From S010-17 sp036478895 (GTDB lineage Bacteria > Bacteroidota > Bacteroidia > Flavobacteriales > Flavobacteriaceae), in contig JAZGEV010000087.1 in assembly GCA_036478895.1 (NCBI GenBank), forward strand, positions 1-21,175: DNA of 21,175 nucleotides. The letters run 5' to 3'. Shown piece by piece: positions 1 through 7,905 of this stretch. The notes below the pieces were generated by a model. It was given only the letters and a program-made list of their open reading frames with translations, made no database searches and was not told the origin of the DNA. The position numbers and the translations under genes are program-made. Within the stretch, counting starts at the first letter, position 1. Each line of letters begins with the position of its first letter.

Positions 1-1
1 T

Positions 2-1768
2 GTAGGTTTAAATCCTTTAACTTCTGAATTGGTAGATGGAACAACTTATTATGCCTTCCAAGGTTTAGGTACTTGTGCTACATCATTGGCTATTACAGTT
101 CATTTACAAGATGAAATTGAAGCGCCAGATGGAGATGAAAATCAATATTTCTGTGATTCACCAGATTTAACTCTAGCGGACTTAATTGTAAGTACAACTT
201 TAACTGGAGCTGAATTAATTTGGTTTGACGTTGATGATAATACTGGAACACCATTAGCATCTGATACATTGATACCAGATACAGATGTGCCTGTTACCTA
301 TTATGCATTCCAAGGATTAGGGACTTGTGCGGAGAGTTTGGCTGTTTCTGTTATTACAGATTGTATACCAGAAATAACATTAGTAAAGTCAGCAAATGAT
401 TTATTTTGTGTTACAGATTTAGTTATTAATTATGAGCTTGTAGTTACTAATTCAGGAAATATTCCATTAACAAATATCGTTATAACAGATGCTAATGCAG
501 ATGGAACAATTCCAGGAATAGGATCTATATTGCCAGGAGAATCTGTTACTTTAAGTGTTGTTCATACAATTACTGAAGTAGATAGATTAAATGGAGTTGT
601 AATTAATTCAGCTAGTGTGATAGCCGATGCAGAAGCAGCTGGAACTACAGTTGAAGATTTATCGGATGATATTAATAATCCAACAAGTGACGATGATCCA
701 ACATATGTTTATGGAGATACAGATTGTGATGGTTTAATAAATGAAGACGACATTGATGACGATAATGATGGAATAACTGATATTGTAGAAAATGGAGGTT
801 CTAACCCAACAACTGATGCTGATGGTGATAATATTCCTCAATATTTAGATGATAATGATAATGATGCTTCCATTGGCGATGATGATGGTTTACCTCAAAA
901 TGATACTGATGGTGATAATTTACCAAATCATTTAGATATTGATTCTGATGGAGATGGAATTCCTGATAATGTTGAAGGGCAAACAACGTTAGACTATATT
1001 AATCCTTTAGGAGAAGATACAGATGGTGATGGATTGGATGATGCGTATGATATTGATGATTCAGGTATAATTCCAGTTAATTCAGATTTGGATGCAACAC
1101 CAGATTATTTAGATACTGATTCTGATAATGATAACGTATTGGATAATGTTGAAGGTAATGATTTCAATCATGATGGATTACCAGATAGTTTACCAACAGG
1201 AAATGATAGTGATTTTGATGGATTGGATGATGGTTACGAATCTGATGAAATTAATGATACTGATTTAGATATTGATCCGTTAACTGATTTACCAGATAAT
1301 GATGAAGATGCAATTGAAGATGGTGATGTTGACTTTAGAGATGATGATGATGATAATGACGATATTCCAACTATAGATGAAGACAATGATGATAATGGTG
1401 ATTATGCAAATGATGATTGTGATCTTGATGGTATACCAGATTATTTAGATGTTGATCCTTGCTTTATTGAAATGCCAACTGGATTTACACCAAATGGAGA
1501 TGATGGAAATGACACTTATTTTATAGATGGATTAGCTAATTTATATCCAAACTTTAGTATAGAAATATATGATCGTTATGGTAATATAGTTTATGATTAT
1601 ACTCATGATGGTTCTTCTACAGATCCAGATTGGTGGAATGGTATTTCTTCAGGAAGATGGACTACGGCTCAAAATAAATTAGTGCCTGCAGGAACTTACT
1701 ATTATATACTTAATCCAAATAGAGATGGTTATAAAAGACGAGTTGGTTGGTTGTACATTAATAGATAA
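2..1768 (+). CDS. T9SS-exported surface protein, 5'-truncated: Ig-like modules, Asp-rich calcium-binding repeats, type B sorting domain
   Basis: The frame is open to the window edge, so the N-terminus is missing. The visible part has four sections. First, at about 2-360, come two copies, 84 residues apart, of an Ig-like module ending in TYYAFQGLGTC; it resembles the Ig-like domain associated with CHU_C proteins. Second, at about 370-690, is a DUF11/DUF7507-like beta domain (VVTNSGNIPLTNIVITD). Third, at about 710-1450, is a long Asp/Asn/Gly-rich stretch of thrombospondin type 3-like repeats (DxDxDGxxD), expected to bind calcium and act as a stiff spacer. Last, at about 1470-1765, is the gliding-motility-associated C-terminal domain (GFTPNGDGxND, IYDRYGNIVY, PAGTYYYIL), the type B signal recognised by the type IX secretion system. 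The protein is therefore expected outside the cell or attached to its surface, possibly as an adhesin, but its ligand cannot be read from the sequence. A strong terminator follows. Confidence 0.9.
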   Translation, partial: VGLNPLTSELVDGTTYYAFQGLGTCATSLAITVHLQDEIEAPDGDENQYFCDSPDLTLADLIVSTTLTGAELIWFDVDDNTGTPLASDTLIPDTDVPVTYYAFQGLGTCAESLAVSVITDCIPEITLVKSANDLFCVTDLVINYELVVTNSGNIPLTNIVITDANADGTIPGIGSILPGESVTLSVVHTITEVDRLNGVVINSASVIADAEAAGTTVEDLSDDINNPTSDDDPTYVYGDTDCDGLINEDDIDDDNDGITDIVENGGSNPTTDADGDNIPQYLDDNDNDASIGDDDGLPQNDTDGDNLPNHLDIDSDGDGIPDNVEGQTTLDYINPLGEDTDGDGLDDAYDIDDSGIIPVNSDLDATPDYLDTDSDNDNVLDNVEGNDFNHDGLPDSLPTGNDSDFDGLDDGYESDEINDTDLDIDPLTDLPDNDEDAIEDGDVDFRDDDDDNDDIPTIDEDNDDNGDYANDDCDLDGIPDYLDVDPCFIEMPTGFTPNGDDGNDTYFIDGLANLYPNFSIEIYDRYGNIVYDYTHDGSSTDPDWWNGISSGRWTTAQNKLVPAGTYYYILNPNRDGYKRRVGWLYINR

Positions 1769-1800
1769 GCAATTAAAAACATTTTCTTAAAAGAATATTT

Positions 1801-1831
1801 AAAAGCATCAAGATTAAATCTTGATGCTTTT
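1801..1831 (+). terminator. Intrinsic terminator after the T9SS surface protein
   Basis: A perfect 14-bp inverted repeat (arms 1801-1814 and 1818-1831) encloses a 3-base loop, TAA, 33 bases after the stop codon. The right arm ends in TTTT. The stem should end transcription of the surface-protein gene before the M61 peptidase gene, so the peptidase probably has its own promoter in the next 80 bases, where I could not identify a convincing TAnnTTTG box. Confidence 0.85.
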
Positions 1832-1914
1832 ATTAATAAAAATAAATTCTAATGATGTAACAAATACTAAATACTTACGTCATACATATAATACTAATTT
1901 AAACAAATTTTAAA

Positions 1915-3810
1915 ATGAAAAAATTATTAATTTCAATTTTAGCAGCGTCACTTTTATTTTCTTGTGGAACGACTAAAACGAATACTACTAAAAACTCGAA
2001 TAAAGAAAAGAGTGCACATAGTACTCCTGTAAATGTTGCTTTAAGTTTAATAAACATTTCAGATGATAAAGTACCAGTAACGATTAATCCTGGAAGTTTT
2101 ATGACAGAAACAGTAACATATCGTTTGCCAAAAGTTGTTCAAGGGACATATGCTGTAAGTGATTTTGGAAAATACATTGATGCTTTTAAAGCATTTGATT
2201 ATAAAGGAAACGAATTAGTAGTAACAAAAATTGACTTAAACTCTTGGAAAATTAATAATGCAAGTAATTTAGATAAAATTACATACTTGGTAAACGATAC
2301 TTTTGATAACGAACACGAAGTAAAAGAAAATAAAATATTTTCACCATCGGGTACAAATATTGATAAAAGCAATTACTTTTTAAACTTATTTGGATTTGTA
2401 GGCTATTTTGATTCTTTAAAGAAAGCGCAATATACTTTGGATATAACAGCGCCAATCGAATTTAAGAAGTCAGCAGCATTACAAAAAACAGGTTCAAAAA
2501 AGAGTGCTGATGGAAAGTCAATTACAACAAATTATTTAGCACATAGATATTTTGATATTGCTGATAATCCAATGATGTATGGAGATTTGGATGTTAAGAA
2601 TTTTAAAGTAGGTGATATTGAAATATATCTAAGTATTTATTCACCTAACAAGAAACATACAACTGAAGAAGTTGGTGCGACAATGCAAAAAATGATGGAA
2701 GCTCAAAAAGCTTATATGGGTGATATTAATAGTACGCCAAGATATGATATATTCTTATTTTTAGCCGATGGAAAAAATACAGCAACAGGTTTTGGTGCAT
2801 TAGAACATCATAATTCAACAACAGTTGTAATGCCCGAAGCAATGCCAGCAGAAGCTTTAGCTAAAAGTTTAATTGACATTGTATCACATGAATTTTTTCA
2901 TATAATAACGCCTTTAAGTGTCCATTCTGAAGATGTTCATTATTTTGATTATCACGAACCAACATTTTCTAAACATTTATGGATGTATGAAGGTATAACA
3001 GAATATTTTGCAACACTTTTTCAAGTAAATCAAGGTTTAGTAGAAAAAGAAGAGTTTTTCTCAAAAATTATGGGTAAAATTCAAACAGCTTCTGCAATGA
3101 ATGACACTATGAGTTTTACTCAAATGAGTGAGAATGTTTTAGAAGAACCTTACAAATCACAATATTTTAATGTATATCAAAAAGGCGCATTAATTGGTAT
3201 GTGTTTAGACATTATTTTAAGAGAAGAAAGTAATGGACAAAGAGGCGTACTTTCTTTAATGAAAGAATTATCAGCTAAATATGGAAAAAATAAACCATTT
3301 AATGACGATACATTAATTGCAGAAATTACTGCTATGACTTATCCATCTGTTGGCGAGTTTTTAAATACACACGTTGAAGGAACAACACCTATTAACTATT
3401 TTGACTATTTTAAGAAAGCAGGATTGGAAGTTGGTGAAAGTAGAATTAAAACAAATTATATTCAAAATGCTGGCGCTTTAATTGTAAGTGGTGATGCTAC
3501 AGGAAATATATTCTTTACTAATTTGGTGAAAGAGAATAGTTTTTGGGCAGAACAAGGTGTTGAAGGAAATGATATCATCAAATCTGTTAATGGTAAAGAA
3601 ATGAATATGATAAATGCTAATGCAATTTTCGGTGCAATGTTTGCTTGGCAACCAGGACAAGATATGGAAATTGAGTTAGAAAGAGATGGTAAAAAAGTAG
3701 TGATTAAAACTAAATTAACACAATCATATACCGTTGGTAAAGGATTGAAGTTAAAGGATAACGCTACCGAAATGCAAAAATCTTTATTAAATGCTTGGTT
3801 AAAAGGATAG
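1915..3810 (+). CDS. M61-family (glycyl aminopeptidase-like) metallopeptidase, lipoprotein with C-terminal PDZ domain
   Basis: Predicted lipoprotein: MKKLLISILAASLLFSC gives a lipobox with acylated Cys17, and no acidic residues follow the Cys, so inner-leaflet (periplasm-facing) anchoring is more likely than surface display. The N-terminal ~200 residues match the beta-rich N-domain of M61 enzymes. The catalytic domain has the gluzincin site HEFFH at 325-329 and WMYEGITEY at 356-364, where Glu359 is the expected third zinc ligand. The C-terminal part, about 540-615, is a PDZ domain (GVEGNDIIKSVNGKEM), usual in this family and thought to help bind substrates. At 631 aa it has the normal family length. 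M61 peptidases remove N-terminal residues, often Gly or Ala; the substrate here is unknown. It sits between strong terminators, so it is probably monocistronic. Confidence 0.92.
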   Translation: MKKLLISILAASLLFSCGTTKTNTTKNSNKEKSAHSTPVNVALSLINISDDKVPVTINPGSFMTETVTYRLPKVVQGTYAVSDFGKYIDAFKAFDYKGNELVVTKIDLNSWKINNASNLDKITYLVNDTFDNEHEVKENKIFSPSGTNIDKSNYFLNLFGFVGYFDSLKKAQYTLDITAPIEFKKSAALQKTGSKKSADGKSITTNYLAHRYFDIADNPMMYGDLDVKNFKVGDIEIYLSIYSPNKKHTTEEVGATMQKMMEAQKAYMGDINSTPRYDIFLFLADGKNTATGFGALEHHNSTTVVMPEAMPAEALAKSLIDIVSHEFFHIITPLSVHSEDVHYFDYHEPTFSKHLWMYEGITEYFATLFQVNQGLVEKEEFFSKIMGKIQTASAMNDTMSFTQMSENVLEEPYKSQYFNVYQKGALIGMCLDIILREESNGQRGVLSLMKELSAKYGKNKPFNDDTLIAEITAMTYPSVGEFLNTHVEGTTPINYFDYFKKAGLEVGESRIKTNYIQNAGALIVSGDATGNIFFTNLVKENSFWAEQGVEGNDIIKSVNGKEMNMINANAIFGAMFAWQPGQDMEIELERDGKKVVIKTKLTQSYTVGKGLKLKDNATEMQKSLLNAWLKG

Positions 3811-3833
3811 ATTTTAGATCTAATTATTTATTT

Positions 3834-3867
3834 AAAAAGAGGATTTTATTTATAAAATCCTCTTTTT
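3834..3867. terminator. Bidirectional terminator between convergent genes
   Basis: A perfect 15-bp inverted repeat (3834-3848 and 3853-3867) with a 4-base loop. It has a run of A on the left and of T on the right, so each strand reads a stem followed by U residues. It lies 24 bases after the M61 peptidase stop codon and 28 bases beyond the stop codon of the minus-strand Asp-rich lipoprotein, and so can terminate both transcripts. Confidence 0.85.
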
Positions 3868-3894
3868 AAATTACTAGACTTTTAGTTAGAAATG

Positions 3895-4857
3895 TTATTC
3901 ACTTTCCAATAAAAAATTACCTGTTTTTGTACCAAATTCGTATCGATCATAATTAATTACATTGCCATTATTATTTGATAAATTCATATCTTCAATAATA
4001 AAAGTAGTGGCAAAATTAAGAGTATATTTATTAGTAAATAAATTAAAAGCTGTTTGAGTATCTGTAAATGTAGCGTCTAAATAATCATTGATTCCATTAC
4101 TATTACTATCAGTTCTAAATTCATTAATTGTTAACGTATTATCATCATCATCATCATTATCTAAATAGTCTGGAATAGAATCGTTATCAGTTTGCATTGG
4201 AATATAATTTCCTTCAGTATCAGTTAAAAGAATATCATTAATATCTCTTTCTAATTCATTAATGGTTTTTATGCCATCATTATCATCATCTAAATCATAA
4301 AAATTTGCTATTTGATCACCATCGGTATCAATTTGTGGTAAATTATCAACGTTTCCAATAGAGGCATTAGTATCATCGTCATCTAAATAATGAAACACTA
4401 AATCACCATCTTCATCCGTATAAGGATCAATACCACCATTTTCAATAATGCTTGAAACTCCATCATTATCATCGTAAATTGTACTATTGTTGACGAGTAA
4501 ATTACCACTACCATTCCATTGTTCTACTATACTAGGTGTTGCTGGAGGAATATTTTGGCAAAAATAACTACTATTTACAGAGTTGTTAAAAACACGATAC
4601 GAAATAGCATTTTCTAAACTGTAAACTTCATTTACTTGAGCTGTTGTATAAAACTCATTATTACTATTGTTTTGCGATAAATTTAAAATTAATGCTTCAT
4701 TATCATCAATATTAAAAAGAATTAATTCACCACAGTCATTTATATCTGTTCCAAAAGTAAAGCTTGGTGTATCAAAATCACCATCATTACATGAGATGAG
4801 TATTGTTAAAAAGAAGATTAAAAAAATTATTTTTTTCATAAGTTCAAGTTTTTTCAT
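3895..4857 (-). CDS. Asp-rich (thrombospondin type 3-like) lipoprotein
   Basis: Function unknown. The N-terminus is a lipoprotein signal ending in LISC (Cys23), followed by NDGDFD, an acidic stretch resembling the surface-export signals described for Bacteroidota lipoproteins. Translation may instead begin at the second Met (4839), giving MKKIIFLIFFLTILISC, an equally good signal; the start is unresolved. Residues of about 130-260 are calcium-loop-like repeats rich in DxDxDG, and they align closely with the repeat region of the T9SS protein at the left end of the window (ENGG, YLDD, ASIG, LPQ and DTDGD landmarks in the same order). The last ~60 residues form a non-repetitive tail. It has no sorting domain, so the anchoring mode differs from that of its neighbour. 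It is divergently transcribed from the cysteine desulfurase gene. Confidence 0.82.
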   Translation of the reverse strand: MKKLELMKKIIFLIFFLTILISCNDGDFDTPSFTFGTDINDCGELILFNIDDNEALILNLSQNNSNNEFYTTAQVNEVYSLENAISYRVFNNSVNSSYFCQNIPPATPSIVEQWNGSGNLLVNNSTIYDDNDGVSSIIENGGIDPYTDEDGDLVFHYLDDDDTNASIGNVDNLPQIDTDGDQIANFYDLDDDNDGIKTINELERDINDILLTDTEGNYIPMQTDNDSIPDYLDNDDDDDNTLTINEFRTDSNSNGINDYLDATFTDTQTAFNLFTNKYTLNFATTFIIEDMNLSNNNGNVINYDRYEFGTKTGNFLLESE

Positions 4858-4877
4858 AACTAAATTCGATAGAACAA

Positions 4878-4885
4878 CAAATGTA
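4878..4885 (-). promoter_or_regulatory. -7 promoter box for the Asp-rich lipoprotein gene
   Basis: On the minus strand this reads TACATTTG, a perfect match to the Bacteroidota -7 consensus TAnnTTTG. It lies 20 bases before the upstream ATG and 38 before the alternative ATG, so the transcript would start around 4871. I could not see a TTG -33 element at the expected distance. Confidence 0.5.
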
Positions 4886-4932
4886 ATTTTTTTTACATAT
4901 AGATTCTATAAAAATATCATAAAGTTTCTTTG

Positions 4933-4940
4933 TACTTTTG
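4933..4940 (+). promoter_or_regulatory. -7 promoter box for the cysteine desulfurase-kdsB genes
   Basis: TACTTTTG matches TAnnTTTG perfectly and ends 15 bases before the ATG, which predicts a very short untranslated leader. No clear -33 TTG is visible upstream. Together with the minus-strand box at 4878-4885 it forms a compact divergent promoter region. Confidence 0.5.
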
Positions 4941-4955
4941 TGATAGATAATTTGT

Positions 4956-6095
4956 ATGATGAATAAGATATATTTAGATAATGCAGCTACAACACCTATG
5001 AGTGAAGATGTTATTATTGCCATTACTAATGTGATGAAAAACACGTTTGGAAATCCATCTTCAACACATCAATTTGGTCGTACCGCAAAATCTTTGGTTG
5101 AAACGGCTCGTAAGAGTATTGCCAAACATTTTAACGTTACATCAAGTGAAATTGTATTTACTGCTGGTGGAAGTGAAGCTGATAATTTAATATTAAGGAA
5201 TGCAGTTTCACACTTAGGTGTACAACGAATTATTACATCAAAAATAGAACATCATGCCGTTTTACATACTGTGGATGCTTTAAAAAGAGATTTTAATATT
5301 TTGGTAGATTTTGTCGATGTATCGGATAAAGGCGTAATTGATTATAAACATTTGCAACATCTCTTACAGCAGAGAAATGACAAAACTTTGGTGAGTCTAA
5401 TGTTTGTTAATAATGAGATAGGAAACTTATTGGATATAGAAAAAGTTTCTAGATTATGCATAGATAATAAAGCCTTATTTCATTCAGATACGGTTCAAGG
5501 CATTGGGCATTTTAAAATTGATTTACAGAAAACACCCATTGATTTTATTGCTGCAAGCGCACATAAATTTCACGGACCAAAAGGTGTTGGTTTTGCTATC
5601 ATTAAAAAAGGTTTTGGGATAAAACCCTTACTTTTGGGTGGCGAACAAGAGCGCGGCGCACGAGCTGGAACTGAAAACGTGCCTAATATTATAGGTATGG
5701 AAGTGGCATTAACAAGTGCAATTAATAATTTAAATTTAGAAAAAAAATACATTTATAGCTTAAAAATGCATTTTATTAGTCAATTAAAAACGCATTTTAA
5801 AGAGATTGAATTTAATGGTTTATCCGATATTGAAAATGAAAGTTCTTATTTAATATTGAATGTTAGATTTCAAAAAGAAATACCTATGCTGTTATTTAGT
5901 CTTGATTTAAAAGGCATTGCAGTTTCTGGTGGATCGGCTTGTCAGAGTGGAAGTAATAAGGGATCTCACGTTTTAAATAGTATATTGGATACTCAGGAAG
6001 CTTTAAAAACATCAGTAAGATTTTCATTTAGTAAATACAATACCATTGAAGAATTGGACTATGTGATTGCTGTTTTGAAAGAATTGCTAAAGTAA
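4956..6095 (+). CDS. Cysteine desulfurase (NifS/IscS-like, PLP-dependent)
   Basis: Removes sulfur from L-cysteine as an enzyme-bound persulfide, for Fe-S clusters or tRNA thiolation; cytoplasmic. The fold-type I aminotransferase markers are all present: an N-terminal YLDNAATTPM, a PLP-stacking His in the IEHHAVLHT stretch, the PLP Schiff-base Lys204 in SAHKFHGPKG, GGEQERGARAGTENV, and the persulfide-bearing Cys329 in SGGSACQSGS, typical of the IscS/NifS (group I) class rather than the SufS class. At 379 aa it has the usual length. There are two ATG codons in tandem (4956 and 4959); either may start. No scaffold (IscU, SufBCD) lies nearby, so its sulfur acceptor cannot be inferred. kdsB follows 13 bases after the stop codon, suggesting co-transcription without an obvious functional link. 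Confidence 0.94.
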   Translation: MMNKIYLDNAATTPMSEDVIIAITNVMKNTFGNPSSTHQFGRTAKSLVETARKSIAKHFNVTSSEIVFTAGGSEADNLILRNAVSHLGVQRIITSKIEHHAVLHTVDALKRDFNILVDFVDVSDKGVIDYKHLQHLLQQRNDKTLVSLMFVNNEIGNLLDIEKVSRLCIDNKALFHSDTVQGIGHFKIDLQKTPIDFIAASAHKFHGPKGVGFAIIKKGFGIKPLLLGGEQERGARAGTENVPNIIGMEVALTSAINNLNLEKKYIYSLKMHFISQLKTHFKEIEFNGLSDIENESSYLILNVRFQKEIPMLLFSLDLKGIAVSGGSACQSGSNKGSHVLNSILDTQEALKTSVRFSFSKYNTIEELDYVIAVLKELLK

Positions 6096-6108
6096 AATAA
6101 AAACAAAA

Positions 6109-6858
6109 ATGAATACATTAGGAATTATACCTGCAAGATACGGATCTACACGATTAGAAGGGAAACCGCTAGTTGATATTTGTGGAAAACCGATGATACA
6201 GCGCGTTTATGAACAAGCGAAAAAAGCATTGAACTATGTTATAGTTGCAACAGATGATCAACGTATTTTTGAGGCTGTTGAAAATTTTGGTGGTCAAGTT
6301 GTGATGACATCAGTAAGCCATACTACAGGAACGAACCGATGTTTAGAAGCTTATGAAATTTTCAGTAAAAAAAACGCATTAAAATTTGATGTAATTTTAA
6401 ACATACAAGGAGATGAGCCACTTTTAGAGCCCAATCAAATTACTAAATTGGTAGATTGTTTTAAAGATAAAAAGACAAAGATGGCAACCTTGGTGATTCC
6501 TGTAAATAAAAGAGATGAGCTAAAGACTGGCGTGTTTGTTGTGTTTGATTTAAATCACAATGCATTGTATTTTTCTAGAGCAGTAATTCCTTTTTTACGT
6601 GATGATGAACTTAAAGATTGGCATGAAAAAAACACATTTTACAAGCACGTTGGTATGTATGGTTTTACACCAAAATCATTGGTTAAATTTTCTAAGATGC
6701 AACCAACAAATTTAGAAGAAAATGAAAAATTGGAACAATTACGTTGGCTAGAAAATGGTAAAAAAATAAAAATAGCAATCACTTTACACAATTCTATTCC
6801 CGTAGATACGTTTGAAGATGTGGAGAAAGTTAGAAGAATAATTAATAATTCAAAATAG
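6109..6858 (+). CDS. kdsB: 3-deoxy-manno-octulosonate cytidylyltransferase (CMP-Kdo synthetase)
   Basis: Activates Kdo with CTP to give CMP-Kdo, the donor for the inner core of lipopolysaccharide; cytoplasmic. The Rossmann-like nucleotidyltransferase fold is clear: IIPARYGSTRLEGKPL at 6-21 (CTP-binding loop), VATDD at 46-50, HTTGTNR at 71-77 and NIQGDEP at 98-104, with Asp102 as the expected metal ligand. Its 249 aa match the family length. It starts 13 bases after the cysteine desulfurase stop codon and is probably expressed with it. Its presence shows a Gram-negative outer membrane with Kdo-containing LPS or lipooligosaccharide. Confidence 0.97.
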   Translation: MNTLGIIPARYGSTRLEGKPLVDICGKPMIQRVYEQAKKALNYVIVATDDQRIFEAVENFGGQVVMTSVSHTTGTNRCLEAYEIFSKKNALKFDVILNIQGDEPLLEPNQITKLVDCFKDKKTKMATLVIPVNKRDELKTGVFVVFDLNHNALYFSRAVIPFLRDDELKDWHEKNTFYKHVGMYGFTPKSLVKFSKMQPTNLEENEKLEQLRWLENGKKIKIAITLHNSIPVDTFEDVEKVRRIINNSK

Positions 6859-6917
6859 TTTCTTTATTTTAGCGAACTAATTTATAGAAACATATCATTT
6901 AAAACGAGCTATTACTA

Positions 6918-7901
6918 ATGAAAAGAATATTTTTTATAGTCCTTACAATTTTAATTACGTTTGTTTCTTGTGGTCCCGAAGTTCAAATTAACTCAGAAGG
7001 AGAATTAGCCAATCCACCAGTGTTTACCGTAGAATTTGATAATGAAGAATTTATTGCAGATGTTGCAGTTGCTTATCTTTACAATGGAGTAATCATAATA
7101 GTAGCTGACAAACATGATACTTTTGAGCAAATAGTAATAGAATTAAACAGTGATGTTTTAGGATCTTATTCCTTTACACCATTGGCAGATGTTGGAAATA
7201 TTTCTTATAAAAAACATTTTGATCCAACATTTAAAACCAATCCAAATACTTTATCTGGAAGAGTTGATATTACCAATATAAATTCAGTGTTAAAAACCCT
7301 TGACGGAGATTTTTCTTTGGTAGGTACTAGATTCATTCAGCAGTTTGATATTTTAGGAAATCCAATTACCGATATTAATAATGATTTAGTTTTTGTAGAA
7401 CATACTAAAATATTTACCAACGGTTTTTTTGAAAACATTGCTTATTTAGAAACCGATGTGCCAGTTGATACGAATGTAAATGATTTTTTTGTAAAGGCAG
7501 ATTTAACTAATAATTCAATAGATGATGGCTTAGAATATGTTGAAGACAGTATAGAAGCACATAAAACAACAATAGGTACAAGTAGTTACATAATTATAAA
7601 AGCAAAAAAGCAAGGGTTTGAGACTATTACGTTTAAAATACCAGGAAATATTGTTGCTAACACATATCAAATAAACGATTTATTTGTATTTAATAGTGAA
7701 GTTATTGGAACATACATTGTAGATGAGGCTAATTATTATTCAGCAGTAAATCAAGTTTCAGATTTATTGGTGATAGAAAATCACAATCAAGTTCAAAAGA
7801 CGATTAAAGCCAGCTTTAATTTTGATGCTACACATTCAGTTACGGGAGATTTAATCCATTTTCATGATGGTGCATTTGAAATTACCTATACAGAAGAATA
7901 A
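6918..7901 (+). CDS. DUF6252-like lipoprotein with an internal duplication
   Basis: Signal MKRIFFIVLTILITFVSC places the acylated Cys at 18. The first half (about 35-165) resembles DUF6252 proteins of Flavobacteria: FTVEFDNEEFIA, then an I/V-rich strand, GSYSF, SGRVDIT, LDGDFS and a closing TNGFFENIAY. The second half (about 180-327) appears to repeat the pattern in weaker form: FFVKADLTNNSI, SSYIIIKAK, NTYQIND, IKASFNF and HDGAFEITY. Tandem beta-sandwich-like domains on a lipid anchor are the simplest reading; no enzymatic motif is visible and the function is unknown. It lies 59 bases after kdsB with no terminator between, so it could be a third gene of that unit. Its stop codon is 4 bases from the stop of the convergent gene. 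Confidence 0.75.
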   Translation: MKRIFFIVLTILITFVSCGPEVQINSEGELANPPVFTVEFDNEEFIADVAVAYLYNGVIIIVADKHDTFEQIVIELNSDVLGSYSFTPLADVGNISYKKHFDPTFKTNPNTLSGRVDITNINSVLKTLDGDFSLVGTRFIQQFDILGNPITDINNDLVFVEHTKIFTNGFFENIAYLETDVPVDTNVNDFFVKADLTNNSIDDGLEYVEDSIEAHKTTIGTSSYIIIKAKKQGFETITFKIPGNIVANTYQINDLFVFNSEVIGTYIVDEANYYSAVNQVSDLLVIENHNQVQKTIKASFNFDATHSVTGDLIHFHDGAFEITYTEE

Positions 7902-7905
7902 AAAA

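Noticed and set aside
801..986. Minus-strand open frame rich in His, Tyr and Gln opposite the surface-protein gene
   Set aside because: It is the antisense of GAT/AAT-rich Asp repeats, which read as ATC/ATT-type codons on the other strand; no start signal, family or signal peptide supports it.
3478..3660. Minus-strand open frame inside the M61 peptidase gene
   Set aside because: Fully inside a well-supported gene on the other strand, without a recognisable domain or promoter.
4667..5044. Short open frames across the divergent promoter region at 4850-4960
   Set aside because: They overlap the lipoprotein N-terminus or the cysteine desulfurase start on the wrong strand or frame and show no family signature; the hydrophobic residues come from signal peptide and AT-rich DNA.
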